This document shows, one piece after another, positions 54,881 to 62,720 of a DNA stretch of 64,000 nucleotides. Source of the DNA: Alteromonas sp. LOR (lineage in GTDB: Bacteria; Pseudomonadota; Gammaproteobacteria; Enterobacterales; Alteromonadaceae); NCBI RefSeq assembly GCF_000753865.1, contig NZ_JQFW01000015.1, positions 1 through 64,000 on the forward strand, in the 5' to 3' direction. The position numbers were made by a program, and so were the translations under genes. The stretch's first letter is position 1; every line of letters starts with the position of its first letter. Under the pieces are notes generated by a model. That model made no database searches. It was not told the origin of the DNA and was given only the letters and a program-made list of their open reading frames with translations.

Positions 54881-54885
54881 CATTT
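54866..54885. promoter_or_regulatory. Perfect LacI-type operator before the MFS gene
   Basis: AAATGCAAACGTTTGCATTT is a perfect 20-base palindrome with CG centre, about 55 bases before the MFS start. It matches the two operators before the receptor. Confidence 0.85.
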
Positions 54886-54938
54886 TTATTTTCTTAGCAT
54901 TACACTCCAGCTTAATTAAGTTAACAGAGTGTTTACAC

Positions 54939-56186
54939 ATGTCTCGTTTGATGATTATTGCTGCCATTGCGGTGAGTTATTATGTCTTCGCCATACTGCT
55001 AAATAGCGTAGGCACGGTGATCCTACAATCCATCAATAGTTTCGACATTAGTAAACCTCAAGCGAGCACCCTCGAGGGGTTTAAAGACCTTTCCATTGCC
55101 ATTGTGTCTTTTTTGGTAGCCAGCGTTATTCCTCGGTTCGGGTATAAAATTGCCATGCTATTAGGCTTAGCTCTTGTTGCTGTAGCCTGCGCTCTTACCC
55201 CATCAGTCGCTAATTTTATGTTCATTAAAATGCTGTTCGCCTGCATCGGAACAGCATTTGCCCTAGTGAAAGTGTCGGTGTACGCCATTATTGGTCAGCT
55301 TTCATCGTCGACAAAAACCCACTCATCATTAATGAACACCATAGAGGGCATTTTTATGTTGGGTGTTTTGTCTGGCTATTGGATTTTCGCGGGCTTTATC
55401 GATCCGAATAACGACGCCTCTCTTGCTTGGCTCAATGTTTATTATCTTCTTGCTGCCTTAGTTGCGCTTACGTTTGTTATTGTGATGTTTGCGCCCATTA
55501 AGGCGGTGAAGCTTTCTGACGACGCTACCATTGCAAGTGAATTCACTAGCATGCTCAGACTTGCCTACAAGCCGCTGGTATTAGTATTCATTTTTTCTAT
55601 CTTTCTCTATGTATTGATTGAACAAGGCATAGGTTCATGGCTACCAACCTTCAATAAAGAGGTGCTTGGATTACCTACCCAAGTGAGCATTCAAATGACG
55701 AGCATTTTCGCCATAGCCCTCGCAGTGGGCCGCTTGACAGCCGGTGCTGTGCTAAGAAAAATGAACTGGTATCCGTTTTTAAACATCTGTCTTGTGGGAA
55801 TGGCAATTGTCATGCTTATTAGCTTACCTTTGGCTGAAAATAGCGGCGCGCATAGTGATATATCCAGTTGGACCGGCGCCCCACTAGCAGCATTTCTTAT
55901 ACCAATGATTGGACTAATGATGGCGCCAATTTACCCAGTTATTAACTCAGTTATGTTAAGCGCCCTGCCTTTGCAGCAGCATGCGCCAATGACTGGGCTC
56001 ATAGTTGTGTTTTCGGCCCTTGGTGGCACAACAGGCTCAATCGTCACTGGTTTTGTCTTTGATGCCATGGGAGGACAAAACGCGTTTTACCTATCCCTTG
56101 TTCCTATAGCGGGACTTCTTGCCACGCTCTTTTTCTTCAAAAAAGCATCATCTTCTTCTGAATTACAGGATGCCTCATCATCATGA
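54939..56186 (+). CDS. MFS sugar transporter (FucP-like), probable trehalose importer
   Basis: The 415-residue protein has about twelve membrane segments with MFS-type loops. The family resembles FucP-like sugar/proton symporters (ISKPQASTLEGFKDLSIAIVSF at about 36-57; GFKD in place of the usual pattern). It overlaps the trehalase start by four bases (ATGA) and is preceded by the perfect LacI-type operator, so it should carry the sugar cleaved by that enzyme. It is a symporter by inference; no substrate residues can be assigned. Confidence 0.85.
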   Translation: MSRLMIIAAIAVSYYVFAILLNSVGTVILQSINSFDISKPQASTLEGFKDLSIAIVSFLVASVIPRFGYKIAMLLGLALVAVACALTPSVANFMFIKMLFACIGTAFALVKVSVYAIIGQLSSSTKTHSSLMNTIEGIFMLGVLSGYWIFAGFIDPNNDASLAWLNVYYLLAALVALTFVIVMFAPIKAVKLSDDATIASEFTSMLRLAYKPLVLVFIFSIFLYVLIEQGIGSWLPTFNKEVLGLPTQVSIQMTSIFAIALAVGRLTAGAVLRKMNWYPFLNICLVGMAIVMLISLPLAENSGAHSDISSWTGAPLAAFLIPMIGLMMAPIYPVINSVMLSALPLQQHAPMTGLIVVFSALGGTTGSIVTGFVFDAMGGQNAFYLSLVPIAGLLATLFFFKKASSSSELQDASSS

Positions 56187-57823
56187 ACTCTTCTTTGCAT
56201 AGCTGGCGCGACAGTCTGGCGTTTTTTAACAGCGACTTATTTCGACACGTTCAAATGGCCGAACTATTTCCTGATAGCAAAACCTTTGCCGATGCCATAG
56301 TAAAAACAGACCTAACAACAGTACTTCAACAATACGAACAAGAGTTGCAGATAGCGAGTGAGGAAGGTGGCGAGGTAGACTTGCACAACTTTGTGGACGC
56401 ACACTTTACGCTACCAGATAGCGACAATGCGACCTCGACGTTGCCATGCGACGATATAACTACTTATATTGCCAATATGTGGGATGTACTTACGCGCACT
56501 CCCGATACTCAACACAAAGATAGTTTAATTGCGTTAGCTCGCCCTTACATTGTGCCAGGTGGTCGTTTTCGCGAGATTTATTACTGGGATAGTTATTTTA
56601 CCGCGCAGGGTCTTGTGCATGCTGGGCGAAGCGATATGGCTATTAATATGCTGGAAAACTTTGTAGATATTCTTAACGAAGTGGGCTGTATCCCCAACGG
56701 CAACCGGGCTTATTATCACTCTAGAAGTCAGCCGCCTATTTTAGCGTTGTTCTACAACTTGCTAGAAAACCAACTTTCAGAAAAACAAAGAGCCTACATC
56801 ATTGATGGGCTAAAAAAAGAGTACGCCTTTTGGATGCAAGGGGCTAATAAAGCCCTTAGCGACGGTGATAAAGCCTTAAGCGATGGTGATAAAGCCTTTA
56901 GCGAAGACAAAGCCTTTAGCGAAGACAAAGCCCTTAGCGACCGTAATAAAGCCTCTAGCGAAACTAGTAGAGATCACGTAAAAACGCGGGCCGAACTTCG
57001 CACCGTGACAATGCCCTGCGGCGCTGTGTTAAATCGCTATTTCGATCCCGAGCCAACACCAAGGCCCGAATCTTATAGGGAAGACATAGAAACTGCTAAT
57101 AATATCAATGCCGATAAAGGCGGGTTTTATCAACATATCAGGGCGGCCTGCGAATCGGGCTGGGACTTCAGCTCTCGCTGGCTTGAAAACCCACAGCAGC
57201 TTGAAAGCATCAGAACCACAGAACTGCTCCCTATCGATTTAAATGCGCTTTTAGCTTCACTAGAACAAACACTATCACGGGTGACCGAAGGCAAAGAGCG
57301 CGCAATTTACCAAGATGCGTTAACAAGCAGAAAACAGGCTATAAATACTTACTTGTACAGTGCAAAGAAAGGCGGTTACTTTGACTGCCACTTTCCTAGC
57401 ATGACACAAACGTCTGTTGTATCAGCGGCTATGACTGTTCCGCTTTTTGTGAACATAGCAAGCGATACTCAGGCTGCTACAGTCCAACACACACTGATGA
57501 ACGATTTGCTTAAAAAGGGTGGCGTAGTAACTACTACAAACACTACATCTCAACAATGGGATGCGCCAAACGGCTGGGCACCTCTGCAATTTTTTGCAGC
57601 AATAGGTATGGCAAATTATGGTTTCAACGACGATGCTACAGAAATTATGCAGCGTTTTTGCACTACGGTTGAAGATAGCTTTGCCAATACCGGTGCCTTA
57701 CTTGAAAAGTATAATGTGTGCGTGCCTACTGAGACTGCAGGGGGCGGCGAATATGATGTACAGTTGGGATTTGGATGGACTAACGGCGTTTACAGCTATT
57801 TCAAAAACGCGCTCAAGGGGTAG
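56183..57823 (+). CDS. treF: Cytoplasmic alpha,alpha-trehalase (GH37, TreF-like) with repeat insert
   Basis: The 546-residue protein has GH37 signatures PGGRFREIYYWDSYF and QWDAPNGWAPLQFF (canonical QWDxPNGW), acid region ESGWDFSSRW, and a final GGGEYDVQLGFGWTNGV. It splits trehalose to two glucose. No signal peptide, so it acts in the cytoplasm after MFS import. A 39-residue insertion (222-260) made of KALSDGD and KAFSED repeats sits in a surface loop between two helices; catalytic motifs are not interrupted. Translationally coupled to the transporter gene. Confidence 0.93.
   Translation: MNSSLHSWRDSLAFFNSDLFRHVQMAELFPDSKTFADAIVKTDLTTVLQQYEQELQIASEEGGEVDLHNFVDAHFTLPDSDNATSTLPCDDITTYIANMWDVLTRTPDTQHKDSLIALARPYIVPGGRFREIYYWDSYFTAQGLVHAGRSDMAINMLENFVDILNEVGCIPNGNRAYYHSRSQPPILALFYNLLENQLSEKQRAYIIDGLKKEYAFWMQGANKALSDGDKALSDGDKAFSEDKAFSEDKALSDRNKASSETSRDHVKTRAELRTVTMPCGAVLNRYFDPEPTPRPESYREDIETANNINADKGGFYQHIRAACESGWDFSSRWLENPQQLESIRTTELLPIDLNALLASLEQTLSRVTEGKERAIYQDALTSRKQAINTYLYSAKKGGYFDCHFPSMTQTSVVSAAMTVPLFVNIASDTQAATVQHTLMNDLLKKGGVVTTTNTTSQQWDAPNGWAPLQFFAAIGMANYGFNDDATEIMQRFCTTVEDSFANTGALLEKYNVCVPTETAGGGEYDVQLGFGWTNGVYSYFKNALKG
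56846..56962. repeat. Six in-frame repeats in trehalase gene
   Basis: Units at 56846, 56867, 56888, 56906, 56924 and 56945 are 21, 21, 18, 18, 21 and 18 bases long with the shared core AAAGCC-TTAGCGA. They encode NKALSDG, DKALSDG, DKAFSE, DKAFSE, DKALSDR and NKASSE. Confidence 0.9.
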
Positions 57824-57987
57824 TTTTGCCCCTATTTCACCCAGTTCGTTGTTCACTTAGCCTTTATTCATATACAAAACAGTCATTTAAAACTACCCTC
57901 TTACGTAGACTTACAGGTCATATAATTGCAATGATTTGATGCATTTCAGATAATCACTCAAGTAACCTGCTAATAGAGGACAGTTTT

Positions 57988-59436
57988 TTGTTAAATCACA
58001 TCAAGGCTCTCGCTTGCCTACTTATACTCAGCCTGCCTGCTAGTGCAGCGGATACATCGTCATTGGTGTCTGAGTCGACAATGTCAGAGTGGTTCAACGC
58101 ATTTAAACAACGCGCAACACCAGCGCAAATGTATAACTTCTTGCATGCCATGCCCAAAGGCGGTGATATTCATCATCACCTTTCCGGCGCTGGCATGAGC
58201 GAGTGGTGGTGGGATATCGCCACAAATTCAAAGCAAAACGGCGGCTATACTTATTACACAAAAACAGCACCCACATTATGTAACGGTTACGGCACGAACG
58301 AATTTGGCTTTAATCCTCAGCTGTTGATGTTTCACACCGTTTCAGCCTTTACTTACGAGCAGCTCTCTATCTGCGAAAAAAACAATTACACCCTGCTTAC
58401 CAACTTGAGCAAGACGCAAAAGCAGGCGTTTCTAAACAGCATTAGATTGGATAAGCCTCACGAGGGCCGCGACGAGTTTTTTCAGACTCATTGGCAACGC
58501 CTGGGAGACATGCTGCTTAACCCTCATATACAAGCCTATTTACTATTAAAGAACATGCAGGCGTACCAACAGGAAAACGTAATGTACTTAGAAACTCAGC
58601 TTCAAGTAACAGACATGCGGTTTCCAGACGGCTCTGCCTATACGCCCAAAGCTACTGCCGAACTGTTTGTAGAGATGTTAGAAAGCGACGCTGCGGTAGA
58701 TACCAATGTGCAAGTACGCTTCCAACTAGCGATTGTTCGCTTCTTACCTAACGCTGAACAACAGCTTGAAGAAGCATGGACGTTTGTTGATGGGCATAGA
58801 GGCTACTTTGTTGGCATCAACTTTGTGGGCAGAGAAGATAATGACAAAGGGTATCCACTGCGTTTTTTATCCACACTACGTAAGCTTCGTGCTCAGTCAC
58901 CACCGGTATCGCTAAGTGTTCATGCTGGTGAGTCGGATGAGCCCAATACTCACATTAAAGATACGTTGCTGCTGGGCGCAGACAGAATTGGTCATGGGTA
59001 TAACCTGATTGGAGACCCAGACACGCTATTGATGATGCGCAACTCTCCCTACCTAGTGGAGATAAACCTCATATCTAACCTGCTGTTGGAATATGCAGAG
59101 AGTATTGATGAACATCCCTTCCCAGAGTACTTGCGAACAGGCGTGCCGGTGACGCTTTCAACCGATGATAGAGGCATGTGGAGCAGCAATTTAACTGATG
59201 AGTATTACTTAGCGGTATCACACTTTGATTTATCGTGGGATGAATTGGTTGAGTTAAATACAAACGCGATAGTTCACAGCTTCATGTCAAATGAAGACCG
59301 CGAGACATTACTGCTTCGCCTCAAAAAAGAAACTCAGCGCTTTATTGATAATAGGTTGAACAATACGCCAATAGCAGACGTACAGCAGCACTACACCTTT
59401 ATTTGCAGCTACGCACCTGCTGTTTGCAGCGAATAG
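57988..59436 (+). CDS. Secreted adenosine-deaminase-like (ADGF-type) enzyme
   Basis: The 482-residue protein has a signal peptide (about 1-20, ASA-A) and the metal-dependent adenosine-deaminase core: HxH in GGDIHHHLSG (H62, H64), HAGE (H312-E315), RIGHGYNL, and STDDRGM (D393, D394). Secreted ADA-like members (ADGF/CECR1 type) deaminate adenosine outside the cell. It has a longer N-terminal part than cytosolic Add, and ends with a Cys-containing tail. It starts at TTG 57988 after AGAGGACAG. It is next to but not coupled to the trehalose operon. It could free purine nitrogen in seawater. Confidence 0.82.
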   Translation: MLNHIKALACLLILSLPASAADTSSLVSESTMSEWFNAFKQRATPAQMYNFLHAMPKGGDIHHHLSGAGMSEWWWDIATNSKQNGGYTYYTKTAPTLCNGYGTNEFGFNPQLLMFHTVSAFTYEQLSICEKNNYTLLTNLSKTQKQAFLNSIRLDKPHEGRDEFFQTHWQRLGDMLLNPHIQAYLLLKNMQAYQQENVMYLETQLQVTDMRFPDGSAYTPKATAELFVEMLESDAAVDTNVQVRFQLAIVRFLPNAEQQLEEAWTFVDGHRGYFVGINFVGREDNDKGYPLRFLSTLRKLRAQSPPVSLSVHAGESDEPNTHIKDTLLLGADRIGHGYNLIGDPDTLLMMRNSPYLVEINLISNLLLEYAESIDEHPFPEYLRTGVPVTLSTDDRGMWSSNLTDEYYLAVSHFDLSWDELVELNTNAIVHSFMSNEDRETLLLRLKKETQRFIDNRLNNTPIADVQQHYTFICSYAPAVCSE

Positions 59437-59535
59437 TAAAATTGATAGGACACAGGCGATAGTGCATAGGCAATGCAGGAGCTTTGTCAGCCTTTGCACC
59501 GCTTAGCTACAGAGTATAACAGGGAGTAAGGACAT

Positions 59536-60579
59536 ATGACATCAACAGGAAAAAGGCAGATTCAATACTGGGCACTCGCCCTCGGCGCACTCATCCTTGT
59601 GCTGTGGTTTTTAGGCGATGGGCTGTTACCGTTTATTTTAGGTGCAGTGGTTGCCTACATTCTCAACCCAGTCGCAGAAAAATTGGAGAGTAAAGGATTC
59701 AGCCGACCCGCGGCTACTGCCCTGATAACACTTTCAGCAACGCTCATTTTTGCGCTCACTGCGCTTCTTGTTGTACCAGCAGTCGTGGCGCAAGCAATAA
59801 GCTTATTCGAATCTGGCCCAGATTTGTTCAACAGTTTGAGTGAGTGGTTAAGTAAAACACTCCCGTCAGTGTTTGGTGAAAGTACTACATTACGCTCAGT
59901 GATGAATTCTGCTAGTGACGTTTTAAAAGAGCGTGGCGGTGAGTTTTTAAGTACTGCATTTAGCTCTGCAGCAAACATCATCGATTTGGCAATGCTGTTT
60001 GTAATTGTGCCTGTAGTAGCCGTTTATCTACTTTTAGATTGGCACCGCATGAGTTCAACTATTTACGGTTTGCTTCCCCGCAAACATGAACCCGTTATTC
60101 GCGACTTATTGAAAAAAATAGATAAAACCTTAGCTGGATTTATTCGCGGTACCGGCTCCGTATGCATTATTTTAGGCGTTTACTATGCCATCTCGCTGAT
60201 GCTTGTGGGCCTTAAATTTGGTCTAGTGGTGGGGTTTGCAGCAGGATTGATAAGCTTCATTCCTTATTTAGGCGCTATCGTGGGCGGATTACTTGCGTTA
60301 GGTTTGGCTTTATTTCAGTTTTGGAATGAGTGGATTTCAGTGGCGATGGTAGTGGGAATTTTCGTGTTTGGCCAGGCCGTTGAAGGCAACTTTATTACAC
60401 CTAAACTCGTTGGGGATTCTGTAGGATTACACCCAGTATGGCTCATTATGTCGCTGTCTATTTTTGGTAGCTTGTTCGGCTTTTTAGGGCTTTTAGTTGC
60501 AGTACCTCTGGCCGCCATAATTGGTGTACTAATCCGCTTTTTCATCGATAAATACAAACACAGCGACCTATATAAATAA
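59536..60579 (+). CDS. AI-2E family transporter (PerM-like permease)
   Basis: The 347-residue protein has about eight membrane segments and the family pattern: VVAYILNPVAEKLESKGFSRPAATALI, AFSSAANIIDLAMLFVIVPVVAVYLLLDWHRM, FIPYLGAIVGGLLALGLALFQF, GQAVEGNFITPKLVGDSVGLHPVWLIMSL and FGFLGLLVAVPLAAIIGVLIRF. Members include PerM and TqsA; functions range from AI-2 export to ion exchange. A GGGAGTAAGGAC precedes the ATG. It stands alone. Confidence 0.88.
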   Translation: MTSTGKRQIQYWALALGALILVLWFLGDGLLPFILGAVVAYILNPVAEKLESKGFSRPAATALITLSATLIFALTALLVVPAVVAQAISLFESGPDLFNSLSEWLSKTLPSVFGESTTLRSVMNSASDVLKERGGEFLSTAFSSAANIIDLAMLFVIVPVVAVYLLLDWHRMSSTIYGLLPRKHEPVIRDLLKKIDKTLAGFIRGTGSVCIILGVYYAISLMLVGLKFGLVVGFAAGLISFIPYLGAIVGGLLALGLALFQFWNEWISVAMVVGIFVFGQAVEGNFITPKLVGDSVGLHPVWLIMSLSIFGSLFGFLGLLVAVPLAAIIGVLIRFFIDKYKHSDLYK

Positions 60580-60580
60580 A

Positions 60581-60600
60581 GGGGGTCAGGTCCACATTTT
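60581..60600. other. GGGGGTCAGGTCCACATTTT motif
   Basis: This 20-base string directly after the permease stop resembles the GGGGTCAG-type motif associated in gammaproteobacteria with REP-type elements. Only one copy is seen in the window and no transposase is present. Confidence 0.3.
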
Positions 60601-60627
60601 CGAACTAATTAGTCACGCAGCTCTGAA

Positions 60628-60672
60628 CTTCTGTTCGATAAGCTTCTGTTCGATTAGCTTCTAAGCTTTAAG
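60628..60672. repeat. Three 15-bp repeats between permease and porin genes
   Basis: CTTCTGTTCGATAAG (60628), CTTCTGTTCGATTAG (60643) and CTTCTAAGCTTTAAG (60658) are head-to-tail copies in non-coding DNA. Confidence 0.82.
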
Positions 60673-60842
60673 TTTGTGCTCTTTTAACATCTGGGCTTTT
60701 AACAGCTGTTTTTTTTACACCTGGGCCATTGATTTAAGCACCTACTTTGATGCAACTTTTTGAAGCCTATTCTTTAAACGTCGTTTCTTTTAAAAGCTCA
60801 GGTGAGCTAATTCGTGTATGACTTACGTAAAAAGGAGTCTAA

Positions 60843-60941
60843 ATGATGGTTAGTAGTGATATTCAACCAGTAAATTGGAAGAAAGGTTTTTCCCATTCTA
60901 TTCGGCATTTCACAATTAAAAAAACGAGCAGTACGATTTAG
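60843..60941 (+). other. Probable out-of-frame start of the OprB-like gene
   Basis: ATG 60843 (and 60846) follows a strong AAAGGAGTCTAA and begins a 32-codon frame ending at TAG 60939. At an A7 run (60918-60924) removing one A would join it to the OprB-like frame and create a good leader: a basic KKRAVRFSTLK followed by LSVVLASCFCAANTLA. I infer a frameshift or sequence error. Confidence 0.55.
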
Positions 60942-60957
60942 CACGCTCAAGCTCAGT

Positions 60958-62001
60958 GTGGTTTTGGCATCATGCTTTTGTGCTGCCAATACCTTGGCAA
61001 ATCCGCTCTCACTTACTCTCGTTCACGACACAAGCTATGTAGTATCGGGAGGACTAGAGGAGCACGCTACTATAAATAGGACGCTGGGTATTGTTGCCTA
61101 TGAATATCGTATTAACGACAGCACGTTATTTTTTGCAGATGCTCAAGTATTAAGAGGGAACAATGGTAGTGACTCTGTTGGCGATCTTCAGGCATTTTCG
61201 AATATTGATGAAGATGAGCTCACAAAAATGTATGAGGTTTGGGTAGAGAAGTCATTTTATGAAGAAAGCCTGCGCTTCAAAATAGGTCAAGTCGATGCAA
61301 ATAATGAATTCGCCTATGCTGAACATGCTGGAGAGTTTATTCACTCGTCCATGGGTTTTAGCCCAACGATTTCCTATTTCCCCACTTATCCAAGCCCTCG
61401 ACTATCGGTGAATGCATTTTATAGCGCCACGCAAAATACACAGCTATCTATTGGGCATTACGCCAATCAAAATCGCAGCTTTAGTAACGGTTTCACCGTG
61501 GGGCAATGGACACAACATATAGGCAACGTTACGGCTGCCATTGGCGGCTGGATGCAATCGGGAGACATAGTGCCATTAGTAGATAATGAAAATGACAAAT
61601 CTTCATTATCTCAGGATGCTAGCGGGCTTTTCGCCACTCTGTCTGGTGAGTTTAGCTCTCGATTATTTGCAGCACAGAACGGTGGTTGGTTTTTGCAGTA
61701 TGGACGAAGTAGCGATACAACCAGTGAAATAGACACGCACATTGGCGCTGGACTAACGTGGTACGGCATCAATAACCGTAAAGACGACGTGTTAGGGCTT
61801 GGCATATCTCATATTACCACCAGCCACCTTCTCGCATCTCAATATAAGCGAGACGAAACAGCGATAGAGCTGTTTTATCGTTTTCAGCTAACAGATACCC
61901 TTGCGCTTAAACCAGACATACAGTTTATTGCAAACCCTGCCGCCGACAGGGAAGCAAAAGACGCTCTTGTTTTAACAATGAGAGTAGAGCTGTCTATTTA
62001 A
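60958..62001 (+). CDS. OprB-like carbohydrate porin (start in doubt)
   Basis: The protein (347 residues from GTG 60958) has the OprB/carbohydrate-selective porin pattern: EVWVEKSFYEESLRFKIGQVDANNEFA, EFIHSSMGFSPTISYFPTYPSPRLSVNAFYS, a G-W strand region NVTAAIGGWMQ and a final QFIANPAADREAKDALVLTMRVELSI. Such porins admit sugars through the outer membrane. A GTG start gives only a truncated leader (VVLASCFCAANTLA) without basic residues; the good ribosome-binding site lies at ATG 60843 in another frame, so the gene may be frameshifted. Confidence 0.72.
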   Translation: MVLASCFCAANTLANPLSLTLVHDTSYVVSGGLEEHATINRTLGIVAYEYRINDSTLFFADAQVLRGNNGSDSVGDLQAFSNIDEDELTKMYEVWVEKSFYEESLRFKIGQVDANNEFAYAEHAGEFIHSSMGFSPTISYFPTYPSPRLSVNAFYSATQNTQLSIGHYANQNRSFSNGFTVGQWTQHIGNVTAAIGGWMQSGDIVPLVDNENDKSSLSQDASGLFATLSGEFSSRLFAAQNGGWFLQYGRSSDTTSEIDTHIGAGLTWYGINNRKDDVLGLGISHITTSHLLASQYKRDETAIELFYRFQLTDTLALKPDIQFIANPAADREAKDALVLTMRVELSI

Positions 62002-62050
62002 AGAAGGTTTCTATCTAAAGAAGATTTCTTTCTAAACAAGCCCCTCTCTC
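62000..62050. repeat. Three 17-bp repeats after the porin gene
   Basis: AAAGAAGGTTTCTATCT (62000), AAAGAAGATTTCTTTCT (62017) and AAACAAGCCCCTCTCTC (62034) form a decaying head-to-tail array starting in the stop codon. Confidence 0.65.
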
Positions 62051-62071
62051 AATGGAGCACTGTGGCTCACG

Positions 62072-62509
62072 TTATGAATTGCCAATCTGCTTTAAGATAC
62101 TACCAAACGCTCTTCCACCGTTTTTTTGAATTTGCTTATCGAAATACAAACTTCCCAACAAGAAAATAGTGATATGGCCTTTTGAGCGCCACGTTGCGTG
62201 GGTTTTACCGTCTTTTTCTTGAAGCGTGATTTCGCCTAGCTGATGGTCGTAAGGCAGTGGTTTCGACTTTATGACTTTGTAGCCAAGTTTATAAGGAGGC
62301 TCAAACGCGACAATTTCTTCATGTAGATTAGCGCCACCTGCGATAATTTCACGCACAGCGCCTAACCCGTTTTTATCGTCCTTACCATGAACGAGTAAGT
62401 TCGCTTCATCCACGCCTTTAAACTGCGCATAGTTTTCGTGATCGCTTAGCATCGCAAACACATCGTGGATAGGTTTATCGATTACTCTTTCTACATGAAT
62501 TGAAAACAT
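62072..62509 (-). CDS. SRPBCC family protein
   Basis: A 145-residue soluble protein with the START/polyketide-cyclase fold signature: VERVIDKPIHDVFAMLSDHENYAQFKG at the N-terminus and THATWRSKGHI then a terminal helix (KQIQKNGGRAFGSILKQIG). These proteins bind hydrophobic ligands in a deep cavity. No ligand can be predicted. It is a single gene between the porin and the TMEM143-like gene. Confidence 0.8.
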   Translation of the reverse strand: MFSIHVERVIDKPIHDVFAMLSDHENYAQFKGVDEANLLVHGKDDKNGLGAVREIIAGGANLHEEIVAFEPPYKLGYKVIKSKPLPYDHQLGEITLQEKDGKTHATWRSKGHITIFLLGSLYFDKQIQKNGGRAFGSILKQIGNS

Positions 62510-62720
62510 TATATACCTACTACAAAAAACGTGAGCCTATTGAACGCTAGAATATAGAGCAATGTGTGAATAGCTCAAATAACCACTTTTTATCTGCAAC
62601 TATAGGCAACTCGGCCATTATTTGAATAGGTTTGTTTTTGGAGTAAGCTGTATCTGCAGAAGATGGACCTGCAAGAAATGTCCTTCAATAGATACACCTC
62701 TAAAAACTAAACCTGCAAAG

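Noticed and set aside
54740..54967. Minus-strand open frame with a repetitive FAFEGVFVLSDAFVLS-type product
   Set aside because: It is only the translation of the 18-bp half-operator array and the promoter; it also runs into the start of the MFS gene.
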